From NCBI GenBank assembly GCA_002501085.1, contig DLRL01000029.1, positions 9,054 to 73,053 on the forward strand: DNA of 64,000 bases. The letters run 5' to 3'. The position numbers and the translations under genes were made by a program. How positions within the stretch are numbered: the stretch's first letter is position 1; every line of letters starts with the position of its first letter. This document shows positions 11,241-21,604 of the stretch, in pieces. The notes below the pieces were generated by a model, which searched no databases, was not told the DNA's origin, and was given only the letters and a program-made list of their open reading frames with translations. The stretch comes from Gemmatimonadales bacterium UBA7889. GTDB taxonomy: Bacteria > Gemmatimonadota > Gemmatimonadetes > Longimicrobiales > Gaopeijiaceae.

Positions 11241-11993
11241 ATGACGAGACAAAGCGCTTCAGTGACTGCATGCATTGGGTTAGGGCTGCTTCTGATGGTG
11301 CAGGGTCTAGATGCACAAGTGCTACCAAGAGCCTCGGAATCCAGGCATCCATTCTTATATCTCGACTTCGCAGGTCTTGCCAGCAATGCGGTAGGTGAGT
11401 TCGATGATCTCGTCGGCGCCGGAGGGGGAATGAACTTCAGTGCTAAGGTTTTCCCTCTTGAAGACTCCAGAAATTTCGGAATGCGGGCAGATCTTGGATG
11501 GGTTGTCTATGGTTTAGAAAAAATACCTACATGCATCAGCGACCCTTGCCGTGTCCAAGCGAACATCAACACAAGCAACAACATCTTCTACTTTGGCTTG
11601 GGCCCTGAGGTCATCCTGATACGGGGACGTTTTGAACCCTATGTCTACGGAACCCTTGGAACTTCGGTTTTTAACACTGGGTCAACGCTCCAGGGTGAAT
11701 ACTTCGAGGGAGCCGATACACATTTCAACACCACTCACCTCAATGATTGGACCTTCGCCTGGCGTGCAGGCGGGGGCATCCGCTACGGCATCTGGGAAGA
11801 CCTCTCGCTCGATTTCGGGGTGGAGCACCACGGTAATGGTGTAGCCGATTACCTCACCAAAGGTGATGTCACCGACGACTCGGATGGCAAGACCATCATC
11901 AACCCAAGACGCGGTGAAGCCAACTTGCTGACCTTCCGACTCGGTATGTCGCTTGGGCTAGGCCGCGACAGAGGGGACGAGAAAGATAGATAG
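11241..11993 (+). CDS. Outer-membrane beta-barrel protein
   Basis: 250 residues: signal peptide (LGLLLMVQGLDAQ, cleavage after about residue 25), then alternating strands typical of an eight-stranded OMP barrel (FGMRADLGWVVYGL, NIFYFGLGPEVILI, FEPYVYGTLGTSVF, FAWRAGGGIRYGIW, LSLDFGVEHH, LLTFRLGMSLGLG). No specific family is recognised. A pair of Cys (CISDPC) sits in an extracellular-looking loop. It is monocistronic and divergent from the symporter operon. Function unknown; barrels of this type in related bacteria are usually annotated only as outer-membrane proteins. Confidence 0.75.
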   Translation: MTRQSASVTACIGLGLLLMVQGLDAQVLPRASESRHPFLYLDFAGLASNAVGEFDDLVGAGGGMNFSAKVFPLEDSRNFGMRADLGWVVYGLEKIPTCISDPCRVQANINTSNNIFYFGLGPEVILIRGRFEPYVYGTLGTSVFNTGSTLQGEYFEGADTHFNTTHLNDWTFAWRAGGGIRYGIWEDLSLDFGVEHHGNGVADYLTKGDVTDDSDGKTIINPRRGEANLLTFRLGMSLGLGRDRGDEKDR

Positions 11994-12066
11994 TCACACC
12001 TTGATCGGGCACCGAATAAGCCGGAGTGTTCGTTACTAACACACCTCAGACTTCTAGACGCAAGAC

Positions 12067-13404
12067 CTAGTCCGCTTGGCTCACATCAAGTTCCAGGGCC
12101 TCCCGAACCCTGCTCCTCTCAACCTTGCCATTCGCGTTCCGGGGAATCTCTCCCCCGATGAGCCAAACACGCGGCCGCTTGGCTTCACCCAAAGATTGCC
12201 GGACATACTCTTCGAGAAGGTCTAGATCGAGTCCGTCACCCGTTGGCACAACCCACGCACCAACAATTTCCCCCCACTCAGCGTCTGGAATACCTACTAC
12301 ACAGCCGTCCTGGACTCCTTCATGTTCGCACAGCACATCCTCTATATAAGTCGCGTCTATGGTGATTCCACCCGACACGATCCGGTCTGAGCGTCGTCCG
12401 GTGATCCATAGATCTCCGTCCTCATCAAGATGTCCCAAGTCCCCTGTACGATACCAACCTTCAGTATCAGCTAGCGGTTCGGTGGCACCGACATAACCCT
12501 GAGCTAGTGTGGGGCCTTGAGCTAGAATCTGTCCCTCATTGTCGATCTTGATCTTCGTTCCCATCAGCGCACGACCGACCGAACCCGGCTTTTGCTTTAC
12601 TTCAGAAGGCACGGCAGTAGCCACCTGAGAAGTCATCTCTGTCATACCGTAGGTCAGTGCGAGCGGCCATCCCGCTGCAAGGCCCTGTTGAATGAGATCT
12701 GGTGGGGCATGAGCTCCACCGATCAGTCCGCATTTGAATGAAGCAGGCACCTGTGCGCCGTCCCGATGCTCCAGTAAGCGAATCAATTGGGTCGGCACAA
12801 GTGACATATGAGTCACCGGAGAAGCACTACCTGGGAGACCTTCACCCTCGATGAGTTGAGAAGCGATATCTGCACGAAAAGACCCGCAAGCAACCAGAGT
12901 ACAACCCAGAAGAAAAGCTCGGGTCACTAGAGCCAGGCCGCCTACGTGCGCCGGAGAAAGAGACAATAACCAGACATTCTCTGATCCAAGATCCAATCTC
13001 TCAGTAACAGCCTCAGCACTCGCACAGATATTATCCAGCGTTAACAAAACACCCCGGGGTCGACCTCCCGTCCCGGAGGTCCACAGAATTGCCCGGGCAT
13101 CGGTCCCAAGACCATTGAGCATCTCTTCGGATCTAGATTTCTCAAGCCGTGTTATACGAAGATCGAGTGGGGCGATGGACGCACCTGTCCGCCAGTAGGC
13201 TAAGAATTCGATTACCGTATTCGCTTCTGCGTGAGCGTCAATTGTATAAACTTGCCCCGGCTCGACTCCTCTGGTGGCTAGTTCCCTGGCCCGCTCCTCT
13301 ACAGCATTACCAAGGTCCGCGTATGTCCAAACTCTTTCGGCTGATACAAGCGCCAGCCTATTAGCGCTCGTGCTAACTGTTCCTTCAAGCAGTTCGAGGA
13401 GCAT
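12067..13404 (-). CDS. menE: o-Succinylbenzoate--CoA ligase MenE
   Basis: 445 residues of the ANL adenylating superfamily, short as MenE usually is. It activates o-succinylbenzoate with ATP and CoA in menaquinone synthesis. Motifs: ILWTSGTGGRPRGV (P-loop-like A3), LTYGMTEMTSQ (A5), YRTGDLGHLDEDGDLWITGR (A7-A8) and the C-terminal PRNANGKVERSRV with the A10 Lys. It is last in menF-menD-menB-menA-menE, and its ATG overlaps the menA stop by one base (TGATG). The operon context separates it from a generic acyl-CoA ligase. Confidence 0.92.
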   Translation of the reverse strand: MLLELLEGTVSTSANRLALVSAERVWTYADLGNAVEERARELATRGVEPGQVYTIDAHAEANTVIEFLAYWRTGASIAPLDLRITRLEKSRSEEMLNGLGTDARAILWTSGTGGRPRGVLLTLDNICASAEAVTERLDLGSENVWLLSLSPAHVGGLALVTRAFLLGCTLVACGSFRADIASQLIEGEGLPGSASPVTHMSLVPTQLIRLLEHRDGAQVPASFKCGLIGGAHAPPDLIQQGLAAGWPLALTYGMTEMTSQVATAVPSEVKQKPGSVGRALMGTKIKIDNEGQILAQGPTLAQGYVGATEPLADTEGWYRTGDLGHLDEDGDLWITGRRSDRIVSGGITIDATYIEDVLCEHEGVQDGCVVGIPDAEWGEIVGAWVVPTGDGLDLDLLEEYVRQSLGEAKRPRVWLIGGEIPRNANGKVERSRVREALELDVSQAD

Positions 13405-14312
13405 CAGCCGAGGGCAAACCCGGCGGCGAGGGCCAAGCCATAGACTCCTACCAACTGTGCGGTCTCTGCTAAGGCTGGTAGTAGATCACGGGCCTCAGCG
13501 TGCCCAATCACCTTCTTCACTGGGCTAACGGAGAGCGGGACCACCAATAGTGAGCAGAGTACAGCGATCGGCCAATCCAGAACCATCCAACCAAAAAGAG
13601 GCACAGAAATAGAGACAGAAAGCATGAAGAGGTACTCGAGCTTTGTGAGAGTTCGACCAAGACGAACGGCGAGGGTCCGTTTCCCCGCACGGGAGTCTGT
13701 ATCGATGTCCCTGAGGTTGTTCACGACAATGAGAGCAGTGCTGAGCGCACCAACACCCGACCCTACCAAAAAAGCATCGACAGACCATGAAAGGCCCTGC
13801 ACATAGTAGGTACCCGCAACCGCAATGAGTCCGAAGAAAATAAAGACGAAAAGATCACCGAGGCCGTGATACGCCAGCGGAAAAGGCCCGCCGGTATAGA
13901 GGACGGCACACGCGATCGAGGCTAGCCCAATCCACAGGATGGGCAACCCTGCAACCCACACGAGATAGATACCTGCGAACATCGCCAACCCAAGGGCCTT
14001 AACCATCCCAGTTCTTACCGTCGCTGGTGCCAGAATTCCAGCCTGAGTGACCCTGACTGGACCAACACGGTCTTCCGTATCTCCACCACGAACGAAATCG
14101 TAGTAATCGTTGCCAAGATTAGTACCAATCTGAATACAAATGGCCCCAACCAGAGCAGCAAGCGCAGGGAAAAAAGTGAACACCCCGTGATGGACGGCCA
14201 ACCCTGTCCCCGCGATAACGGGAGCTATACCTGCGATGAGCGTCTTGGGGCGAATAGCGAGAAGCCAAGCGCGGATCCTGGAGATCTCAGAAGGTGATGT
14301 GAGAGCTTCCAT
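13404..14312 (-). CDS. menA: 1,4-Dihydroxy-2-naphthoate polyprenyltransferase MenA
   Basis: 302 residues, a UbiA-family integral membrane enzyme with about eight helices. It prenylates dihydroxynaphthoate to demethylmenaquinone. The first Asp-rich motif is in GTNLGNDYYDFVRGGD (the NDxxD type) followed by VGPVRVTQAG; the second is in VVNNLRDIDTDSRAGKRTLAVRLGR. It lies 48 bases after menB and overlaps menE by one base. No anomaly is seen. Confidence 0.95.
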   Translation of the reverse strand: MEALTSPSEISRIRAWLLAIRPKTLIAGIAPVIAGTGLAVHHGVFTFFPALAALVGAICIQIGTNLGNDYYDFVRGGDTEDRVGPVRVTQAGILAPATVRTGMVKALGLAMFAGIYLVWVAGLPILWIGLASIACAVLYTGGPFPLAYHGLGDLFVFIFFGLIAVAGTYYVQGLSWSVDAFLVGSGVGALSTALIVVNNLRDIDTDSRAGKRTLAVRLGRTLTKLEYLFMLSVSISVPLFGWMVLDWPIAVLCSLLVVPLSVSPVKKVIGHAEARDLLPALAETAQLVGVYGLALAAGFALG

Positions 14313-14360
14313 GAATGCTTTGAGTAATTGAATGAAGACTGATCAGCATTCCGACTCCAA

Positions 14361-15200
14361 TCACCAAGGCAGCCACGGATATTTGCGAAATTCAGGATCT
14401 CTCTTCTCGAGATATGCCCTTTTCCCCTCCTGCCCCTGTTCCGTCATGTAGAACAGTAACGTTGCATTGCCTGCTAATTCCTGGAGTCCGGCCTGGCCAT
14501 CCACATCGGCATTGAAGGCACTCTTGAGTAGCCGAATCGCTAGAGGACTCTTATCCAGGATTTCTTGGGCCCACCTCCAGCCCTCGAGCTCAAGCTCATC
14601 TAGCGGGACGACCTTGTTCACCATGCCCATCTCACAAGCCTCTTCAGCTGAATACTGGTGGCAGAGGTACCAAATTTCGCGTGCTTTCTTCTGGCCAACC
14701 ATTCTGGCTAAGAATGCAGAACCAAACCCACCATCGAATGAGCCGACAATCGGACCCGTCTGTCCGAACACCGCATTATCTGCTGCAAGCGTTAAGTCAC
14801 AAACAACGTGTAGTACATGTCCTCCGCCGATTGCGTAGCCAGCAACAAGCGCGATAACTGGTTTTGGCATCGAGCGCATGTACCGTTGCAGTTCGAGTAC
14901 GTTGAGCCGTGGCAAGCCATCCTTACCCACGTATCCGGCTTCGCCTCTGACCTTCTGATCTCCCCCGGCACAGAACGCCCATTTGCCATCTTCTGACGGG
15001 CCGTTTCCTGTAAGAAGTACTACCCCGATCTGAGGATCCTCTCCCGCATTTCGAAAAGCTTCAAGTAACTCTAGTAAGGTCTCAGGCCGGAAAGCATTAC
15101 GTACCTCCGGGCGGTCAAAGGCAATCCGTGCCACACCATCACACTTATGGTACGTGATGTCTTCGTAGTGTTTTACTTCTTTCCAATCAGGTTTCGTCAT
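14361..15200 (-). CDS. menB: 1,4-Dihydroxy-2-naphthoyl-CoA synthase MenB
   Basis: 279 residues of the crotonase superfamily, closing the second ring of the naphthoquinone nucleus. Characteristic are [52 protein letters not shown] (oxyanion hole), the long [16 protein letters not shown] typical of MenB, and the C-terminal [12 protein letters not shown]. It starts 47 bases after the menD stop within the men operon. Confidence 0.96.
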   Translation of the reverse strand: MTKPDWKEVKHYEDITYHKCDGVARIAFDRPEVRNAFRPETLLELLEAFRNAGEDPQIGVVLLTGNGPSEDGKWAFCAGGDQKVRGEAGYVGKDGLPRLNVLELQRYMRSMPKPVIALVAGYAIGGGHVLHVVCDLTLAADNAVFGQTGPIVGSFDGGFGSAFLARMVGQKKAREIWYLCHQYSAEEACEMGMVNKVVPLDELELEGWRWAQEILDKSPLAIRLLKSAFNADVDGQAGLQELAGNATLLFYMTEQGQEGKRAYLEKRDPEFRKYPWLPW

Positions 15201-15247
15201 TGGTCGTTCATCTCGTGGACGTATCGCAATCTTGTCTCTTGGAACTG

Positions 15248-17005
15248 CTAGCGTAGCGCATCCAAGACGTGTTGGGCCACTGCTTCCGCAATCTCCTCGT
15301 GCCTTCGCTTATTAGTTTTACGGTCAGATGTCACTCGTAAAATCGATGTGCGGCCAGATTCTAAGGCGGTCGCGAGTGCGGTGCCTAGGTCATTAATCTC
15401 CAAATCCGACCAGCCCAGGTTGTGTATTGCCGCCATATGCTGGAAGTCGAGCCCATGCGGGGTAGCAAAGAATTGGCTGAACACAGGTTCATGGTCAGCT
15501 ATGGGCAGCATATGAAAAATCCCACCACCATCATTATCGATCAACACAAATACAACGGGACAATCAGGTTCACGACTCCAGAGCAAACCATTTTGATCAT
15601 GGAATAATGCAATATCACCGAGAACACACACCGTAGGCGCTGGCCGAGCAGCAGCAACGCCAAAGGCTGAAGAAACAATGCCATCTATACCGCTAGCTCC
15701 GCGATTACCAAACACCATAAGCTGCTCTTCGCGGGGAAGCCCAAAGCCGTCCAGATCACGCACCGGCATGGAACTCGAAATAAAAAGATTTCCTCCTTCT
15801 GGAAGAACTTCAGCAACCGTTGCGAGCACGTCTCCTTCGTGGAGGTCACCCTCATCTGCATCTATGGCATATCGAGCCGCCCGCGAAGCAGTATGCCATA
15901 ACGAAGCCCAGTCCTCGTCAACAGCGTGGTTGGCACGTTCCGCTAATGCGCAGAGGGTTTTTCCAGGGTCAGCTCTCAGGTAATCGGTGGCTGTGGCTCC
16001 ATAATCCTTCCAGCGCCCAGCTGCGTCTACAACAATGTGTCTTGCACCATTGTGGAACTGCAGCCAGTCCTGGAGTGCAGCGGAGGTCGGAGTTGCACCC
16101 ACCCGAACCACAAGGTCTGGTTTCAGTGCGCCACAGATGGTTTCATCCCTCAAGAACAGATCATAGGCTACCACTCTGCCAGCGCCACCTGACGGACCGA
16201 AGCGGGCGCCCGACAGGGGATCTGCCAAAATCGGATATCCGGTAGCGGCAGATAAGGAAAGAGAAGCCTCACCGACTTTGTCAGGTTCTACTACTGGCCC
16301 AACCACAATCACCCCTCGCTTCTCAGATAAGGCAGGTGCCAATCGATCTAATTCCTGCTCAGAGAGTTCACTTCGCCCTAAGGAGATCTCAACGAACGGA
16401 TTACCATCCGTTCGACCATTGGCCGCGATAGGATGAGCAGCAGTGAAATCCGGGTCCGGATCCACGGGCTCAAGAGGCTTATCAAAGGGGAAGTTTATGT
16501 GGACCGGGCCAAAGGGTACCGTCAACGACGCAGCTACTGACCGGACAGCGATTGTTCGAAGATGCTGAAGGGCTGGGCCATCTGTTACGGGCGGCGGGAC
16601 ATCTATCGACTCCCTAACATACCTACCGTACAAGCCGACTTGATCTATTGTTTGATTCGCATCTGCTCCCCTGAGCCGATGCGGACGGTCAGCGGTTAAA
16701 ATCAGCAGCGGGGCTTCACTAAGCGAGGCCTCAATTACAGCCGGAAAAACGTTGGCCGTCGCTGTCCCTGAGGTGGTTATGATTGCTGCTGGAGAACCGG
16801 AAGCCTTAGCGATACCTAAAGCAAAAAAAGCTCCCGAGCGCTCATCAAGATGCACGCGCATGCGGAACCGACCGTCCTGAGCAAAAGCCATAACCAGAGG
16901 TGTCGAGCGCGAGCCAGGAGCTATAACCACATCTTGAACACCACATCGGGCGAGTTCATCAGCGAATGCCCGCGCCCAGATCGTCGTTGCAGCTCCCTTA
17001 GTCAT
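15248..17005 (-). CDS. menD: SEPHCHC synthase MenD (thiamine diphosphate enzyme)
   Basis: About 585 residues. It joins isochorismate and 2-oxoglutarate, the first committed step of menaquinone synthesis. Signatures: [15 protein letters not shown] at the N-terminus, [13 protein letters not shown] with the catalytic Glu, [37 protein letters not shown], and a C-terminal diphosphate-binding [14 protein letters not shown] chose the ATG at 17005, which overlaps the menF end by eight bases and lines up with the family N-terminus; an upstream start at 17038 would add eleven unlike residues. Confidence 0.95.
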   Translation of the reverse strand: MTKGAATTIWARAFADELARCGVQDVVIAPGSRSTPLVMAFAQDGRFRMRVHLDERSGAFFALGIAKASGSPAAIITTSGTATANVFPAVIEASLSEAPLLILTADRPHRLRGADANQTIDQVGLYGRYVRESIDVPPPVTDGPALQHLRTIAVRSVAASLTVPFGPVHINFPFDKPLEPVDPDPDFTAAHPIAANGRTDGNPFVEISLGRSELSEQELDRLAPALSEKRGVIVVGPVVEPDKVGEASLSLSAATGYPILADPLSGARFGPSGGAGRVVAYDLFLRDETICGALKPDLVVRVGATPTSAALQDWLQFHNGARHIVVDAAGRWKDYGATATDYLRADPGKTLCALAERANHAVDEDWASLWHTASRAARYAIDADEGDLHEGDVLATVAEVLPEGGNLFISSSMPVRDLDGFGLPREEQLMVFGNRGASGIDGIVSSAFGVAAARPAPTVCVLGDIALFHDQNGLLWSREPDCPVVFVLIDNDGGGIFHMLPIADHEPVFSQFFATPHGLDFQHMAAIHNLGWSDLEINDLGTALATALESGRTSILRVTSDRKTNKRRHEEIAEAVAQHVLDALR

Positions 17006-18443
17006 TCGGCATTCGTTGTGTTGCTCCACGATTCTCAAAAGGTGTCACGTACCCTTCAGTTTCGATTCGATCAAATTGCACACCGCTCGCCTCCAAAGCT
17101 CTAAGCATCGGCTCGAACTTAATCGCGGTCTCATCCCACTCCAGTGCCGGGACCGAACCTTCGATGATTCCAGCACCGGCAAATAAACGCCAACCCAAAC
17201 CCGCCGAAATTCCAGTTCTTAGAGCAGGAGCAAAAATTCCATTTCCCTCTGGATCAAACCAACCGACAGGACCAGCATACCAGCCGCGATCGAAGGGCTC
17301 TTCATCAGCCAACAGTGCCATCGCGGCTTCGCGTGGCAAACCACAGACTGCCGGGGTCGGATGAAGCAGGCGAAGCAAGTCGAGGATGCCAATCTCAGCA
17401 GGGACGCTGGCACGGATTTCAGTCTCAAGATGCTGGATGCGAGCTAGTGTCAGGACATGGGGCTGAGGATCCGTCCGTATCTGCTGGGCCACAGTCTCCA
17501 ACCGTCTCAACATGTCATCAAGTGCTATGCGTTGTTCAATTCTATCCTTATCACTCGCCAGTAGCCGAGCTGCAAGTTCTGCTTGCTCACGCGGTGTCGA
17601 TCCGCGTCTGATGGAGCCAGCCACAGCCGTCGCGTGAAACACACCATCCTGGAGTGTGGCTATTGTTTCAGGCGCTGCACCAACAATCGCAGATCCGGGC
17701 TCAGGTTCGAACATGAAGACATGACTTCCACGGTTCGCCTCCCAAAGATGTTCGACAACCTCAACCGTATCGATCGGATCTTGGGGGTCGCCTAAGTCCA
17801 AGTCTAGCGTCCGTGCAAGTACCACCTTTGATACAGCCCCACCCCGGATGATCGCCAAGCACTCCTCCACTGCCCCCTCCCAGCTACTCCTCTCCGTTGC
17901 AGCTTGTGTTACTTTCGTTGGAAGTCTTGAGGCTCGAAATCTACCCTCGTGCGAAGCAAGTTCGGCGCGTAGAGCTTCAGCCTGGTGCCTTAGTCTCACG
18001 AAGACTTCATCTGCTGTATTAGGCTCTACGAATGTGCGCGCGCGCAGCCACGCGTCACCAGAATCATCTCCCTCCAACTCAAAGGCAGGCAGTTGAAAGA
18101 GCCAGGAAGGAAAAGATGCCCAAATACCTCCCGGCATATGGTCCGAACGAAATGAGAACCCCCCATAAAAACGTGTGCGGGGCGCTCGCGTCATTCCTTG
18201 CGGCAGAACCGGATTCAGAGCGATTTGACTTGCTCGCTCAGCGACCAAACCAAACCGGTCAGAACTAGGGTCACCATCCGGCTTCAATTCAACAGCGATT
18301 CCTCGGTGAGCAACCCAGCGGCTTCCGCGTGCCCAGAAACCACGAGCATCTCCTTTAGCATGTGACAGAAAGACTTCCGGCCGGAGATCCGGTGCAGGAA
18401 CCGTGACCGTAGCAAGTCGTCGAGATTCTGAGGCAGAAGGCAA
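16998..18443 (-). CDS. menF: Isochorismate synthase MenF
   Basis: 481 residues of the chorismate-binding family. The catalytic C-terminal half carries AVAGSIRRGSTP, LLASDKDRIEQRIALDDM, HPTPAVCGLPREAA and PFDRGWYAGPVGWFDPEGNG. It converts chorismate to isochorismate for MenD. It is first in the men operon. The only plausible start is a TTG at 18443, preceded by GGAG at five bases; no in-frame ATG precedes it. It is divergent from the LVIVD-repeat gene, which also seems to use TTG. Confidence 0.92.
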   Translation of the reverse strand: MPSASESRRLATVTVPAPDLRPEVFLSHAKGDARGFWARGSRWVAHRGIAVELKPDGDPSSDRFGLVAERASQIALNPVLPQGMTRAPRTRFYGGFSFRSDHMPGGIWASFPSWLFQLPAFELEGDDSGDAWLRARTFVEPNTADEVFVRLRHQAEALRAELASHEGRFRASRLPTKVTQAATERSSWEGAVEECLAIIRGGAVSKVVLARTLDLDLGDPQDPIDTVEVVEHLWEANRGSHVFMFEPEPGSAIVGAAPETIATLQDGVFHATAVAGSIRRGSTPREQAELAARLLASDKDRIEQRIALDDMLRRLETVAQQIRTDPQPHVLTLARIQHLETEIRASVPAEIGILDLLRLLHPTPAVCGLPREAAMALLADEEPFDRGWYAGPVGWFDPEGNGIFAPALRTGISAGLGWRLFAGAGIIEGSVPALEWDETAIKFEPMLRALEASGVQFDRIETEGYVTPFENRGATQRMPND

Positions 18444-18680
18444 GGCAACTCCAAGCCGAGTTTGAAGGGTTAGTGATCTAGAACTGGGCTTGGAATATAG
18501 GGGCAGCCGAGCGTTGATAAAGCTGTCCGGTAGTCCTTCAGGATTAAGGGCAAGGACGGGCCGGGGCTTTCTCCCTTGCTTCCTCAGCCTTAGGCTGGAC
18601 TCTAGCGCCGCAGTGAATTGTTACGCGCTTGTCTTCGGGTCACTGGAATCGGGGTCATGCCACTCCGACAGGGGGAAGTC

Positions 18681-20729
18681 TTGGAATACAGAATCATCAC
18701 ACCGATTCTCTTATCACTCTCGCTATTACTCATCGCTCTGCCTTCCAGAGCTCAAGACGCTCGGGCAGTTGCTCGACTTGCCCCAAGTGCGAGTCAATTA
18801 TCACTAGCCGCGGGCGAGCGAATTCCCTTCACTGTTCAAGCGCTAGACCTCAGCGGAGCCATCGTTGATGTACCCCTCCGCATCACTGGACCAAGAAACG
18901 CAGTTAGCATTGAGAACGGTATGGTACAAGGCCTGCAGCCTGGGGAATATGAGATTGTCGTGACCGTGGTTGTCCCAGCAGATACTGGCCTCGAACCTCT
19001 GTCTTTACGCGTGCCAGTCGTTGTTACTTGGCCACGTGCTAGTGCAGTCGGCGTTGAAGCCAGTGCAACTGTGTATGAGGGAACGACAATCGAACACCAG
19101 GCCCGGGTAACGCACGCAGACAACTCGTTACGACCGGACCCAGAGATCAGATGGTCATCGTCAGACCCATCTATTGCCACAGTTGATCAGTTTGGAAACG
19201 TCACCGCTCGAATGTTAGGCACTGTGACTATCATTGCTTCTTTTGAAGGCGTAACCAATTCGGTTACTCACGACGTGATAGCTTTCCCAGGAAGCCGGAT
19301 TGAATTGATGGGAAGTCCGGACGCCGGAGTTCAAACTGGTGACGTGATTCACTTCGATGCTATGGTGATGGACGATGCTGGTTCAGTGGTGGAAGATGCA
19401 CCTCTAAGCTGGTCCCATTCCTACAGCGCAACCGAGGGAATGCTCGGGGTACCCGCAACTGGTCAGATGCTGGGAGGGACATTTGTTGCTGATATTGCTG
19501 GTATACACTCAGTAACTGTTAGCGCAGGCCCATTGTCAGCCCGCGCCTCCTTTGAAGTATCCCCCAGAGATGTTGTGCAAGAAGTCGAACTCGTCGGCCA
19601 CGGACCCGAGAATCGTTATCGGACCACAGATCTTTGGATCTTTGAGGGAGTAGATGGTCGCGACTATGCCATTACGGGCTCAAAAGTCTCAGGCGGTTTT
19701 TCGTTCTTCTACGATGTCACCAACCCCGCAGCAATAACAAAAATTGACTCGATTCAAGTGGACGCACGAACTATTAACGACGTAAAAGCCTCACCTGACG
19801 GACGCTACGCTGTTCTCTCGCGAGAGGGAGCAACAAACCGCCGCGACGGCCTTGTCATTCTGGATATGTCTGATCCGAAGAATCCTGTCATTGCATCGTT
19901 TTACGACGAAGGAATCACTGGTGGTGTTCATAATATGTTCGCCGCAGATGACTACCTGTACGCACTTGCGAATGGGGACAAGTACGTGATCATCGACATG
20001 GCTGACATTTACGACCCCCAATACGTCTCTGAATACAACCACCCAGACAGCAGGCTCCATGACGTCTGGGTTGCCGACGGGCTCGCGTACTCCTCCGAAT
20101 GGGGCACCGGGGTTGTAGTCGTGGATGTCGGGAATGGACGCTGGGGAGGCTCTCCCGAAAATCCGGTGTTCGTTACTTCGTATGCCACACCTTCTGGAGC
20201 GACACACGCGACGTTCCCCTACTATCAGGAATCGACAGGTAAAACATACCTCTTCCTTGGTGATGAGATCATGAACCGCCGAGGCCTGGCTTGGGCGGGA
20301 TACCCAGAGTCTATGGGCTCTTACTCGAACAGGTACGATCCCTCAACTGGTACTGGTGGGATTCCTCTGGCTAACAGAGGCTACATTCAAATCATCGATT
20401 TTACGGATCCTGAGAATACGCAGATGGTCGCCCGTTATGAGGTTCCAGAATTTGGAACCCACAACATTTGGGTGGAAGACGACAAACTCTATCAAGCCTA
20501 CTATGAAGGAGGGCTGAGAGTCGTCGATGTGAGTGGAGAACTCATGGGTAACCTCTACACTCAGGGTCGCGAAATATCTGTCTTCAAGCCGGTGTCACAA
20601 ACTGGCTATACCCAGAATGCGACCATGGTTTGGGGAGCACAGCCTCACAAGGGTCACGTCTTTTTCAGTGATACCAATTCGGGACTGTGGAGTGTCAAAC
20701 TCCTACCCAAACAAAGACCCATCTCCTAG
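18681..20729 (+). CDS. Secreted Ig-like plus LVIVD-repeat protein
   Basis: About 682 residues. After a signal peptide (LSLSLLLIALPSRAQ) come Ig-like regions; the second (about residues 120-210, WSSSDPSIATVDQFGNVTARMLGTV) is a Big_2 domain. From about residue 300 there is an LVIVD-repeat propeller: NDVKASPDGRYAVLSREG, GLVILDMSDPKNPV, YVIIDMADIYDPQ and VVDVSGE. Such proteins sit outside the cytoplasm, with no known enzymatic role. A TTG at 18681 directly behind AGGGGGAAGTC gives the cleanest signal peptide; the frame also has ATGs at 18618 and 18657. The lipoprotein gene follows about 40 bases on. Confidence 0.8.
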   Translation: MEYRIITPILLSLSLLLIALPSRAQDARAVARLAPSASQLSLAAGERIPFTVQALDLSGAIVDVPLRITGPRNAVSIENGMVQGLQPGEYEIVVTVVVPADTGLEPLSLRVPVVVTWPRASAVGVEASATVYEGTTIEHQARVTHADNSLRPDPEIRWSSSDPSIATVDQFGNVTARMLGTVTIIASFEGVTNSVTHDVIAFPGSRIELMGSPDAGVQTGDVIHFDAMVMDDAGSVVEDAPLSWSHSYSATEGMLGVPATGQMLGGTFVADIAGIHSVTVSAGPLSARASFEVSPRDVVQEVELVGHGPENRYRTTDLWIFEGVDGRDYAITGSKVSGGFSFFYDVTNPAAITKIDSIQVDARTINDVKASPDGRYAVLSREGATNRRDGLVILDMSDPKNPVIASFYDEGITGGVHNMFAADDYLYALANGDKYVIIDMADIYDPQYVSEYNHPDSRLHDVWVADGLAYSSEWGTGVVVVDVGNGRWGGSPENPVFVTSYATPSGATHATFPYYQESTGKTYLFLGDEIMNRRGLAWAGYPESMGSYSNRYDPSTGTGGIPLANRGYIQIIDFTDPENTQMVARYEVPEFGTHNIWVEDDKLYQAYYEGGLRVVDVSGELMGNLYTQGREISVFKPVSQTGYTQNATMVWGAQPHKGHVFFSDTNSGLWSVKLLPKQRPIS

Positions 20730-20771
20730 TTTGGGAGATTGCTCGACTCGCCTGAGAAGAGGTTTGAACTA

Positions 20772-21587
20772 ATGGCATATAGAAACCCAATCATGCTAAT
20801 GGCCCTGGTTGCGCTGGGTGCTTGTGAGCAGCCAACAGCGCCGGTTGTTAAAGATGTCGAGCTACTCAGTGATGCAGCAATCGCGAGCTTTGCCGAGCAG
20901 ATTTCGGAATCTAGCGATGTGAAGCTTCCATCTTTAGACGGGCTGCTCCGTGCATCTCGTAAGGCAATCCGTGCAAGTGATGGGGACAACAAGCAGGCTA
21001 TCCGTCATTTCCGAGCGGCCCACCGCTTAGCTTCTGCTGCGGAAGACTCGACAGAAGCAGGCAATGAAGAAGCAGCAAAGAAGCTTCGTCGCCGAAGTTA
21101 TGGACATAGATTACACGGAGTAGTTACCGCACTCGGTACCGAAGCTGTGGTAGGAGTCGTGGCTGGCTCTGTAGGCGGACTTACACGACTCCAAGATCGG
21201 CTCAACGGTCGTGAAATCTCTGAGAGGGCAACCAAGAGGTTGGCAAGGATCGTGGAGTTCGTGGACAAGGCTCAAGCATTGCTCACATCCGACAAGCCGG
21301 TCCAAGCCCTCCACCATGCACTCAGTGCTGCGGACGGAATCAGACACTTTTCCCCTCGCTATTTGGCTCGAAAGCAGATCGGTCGAGCCAAAAACATTAT
21401 AAAGCAGGCAATTGCTGCGGTTGGCGATGCGCCAACTGAAGAAGAGGCCAAATCCATCCGACGGGCGCGTAAACTCCTGGGAACGGCTCACGAAGAGTTC
21501 CAGGCACGCCGTTATAATCGTGCCCACAGTGCTGCTCACAGATCAGCAAGGCTGTCCTGGGGTGTCGTTAACGGGAGAGCAAGCTAG
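20772..21587 (+). CDS. Helical lipoprotein of unknown function
   Basis: 271 residues from the ATG at 20772, which has GAAGAGG at good spacing. The N-terminus is a lipoprotein signal (MLMALVALGAC, lipobox Cys about residue 18). The mature part is almost all helix, rich in Ala, Arg and Lys, with recurring pairs of short helices (LRASRKAIRAS, HFRAAHRLASAAED, LHHALSAADGIRHF, AHSAAHRSARL) that resemble TPR- or HEAT-like solenoid repeats. No family is recognised. It follows the LVIVD protein by about 40 bases and may be cotranscribed with it. A scaffold role at the membrane is a guess. Confidence 0.7.
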   Translation: MAYRNPIMLMALVALGACEQPTAPVVKDVELLSDAAIASFAEQISESSDVKLPSLDGLLRASRKAIRASDGDNKQAIRHFRAAHRLASAAEDSTEAGNEEAAKKLRRRSYGHRLHGVVTALGTEAVVGVVAGSVGGLTRLQDRLNGREISERATKRLARIVEFVDKAQALLTSDKPVQALHHALSAADGIRHFSPRYLARKQIGRAKNIIKQAIAAVGDAPTEEEAKSIRRARKLLGTAHEEFQARRYNRAHSAAHRSARLSWGVVNGRAS

Positions 21588-21604
21588 CGACAGGCCAAGG
21601 GGCT

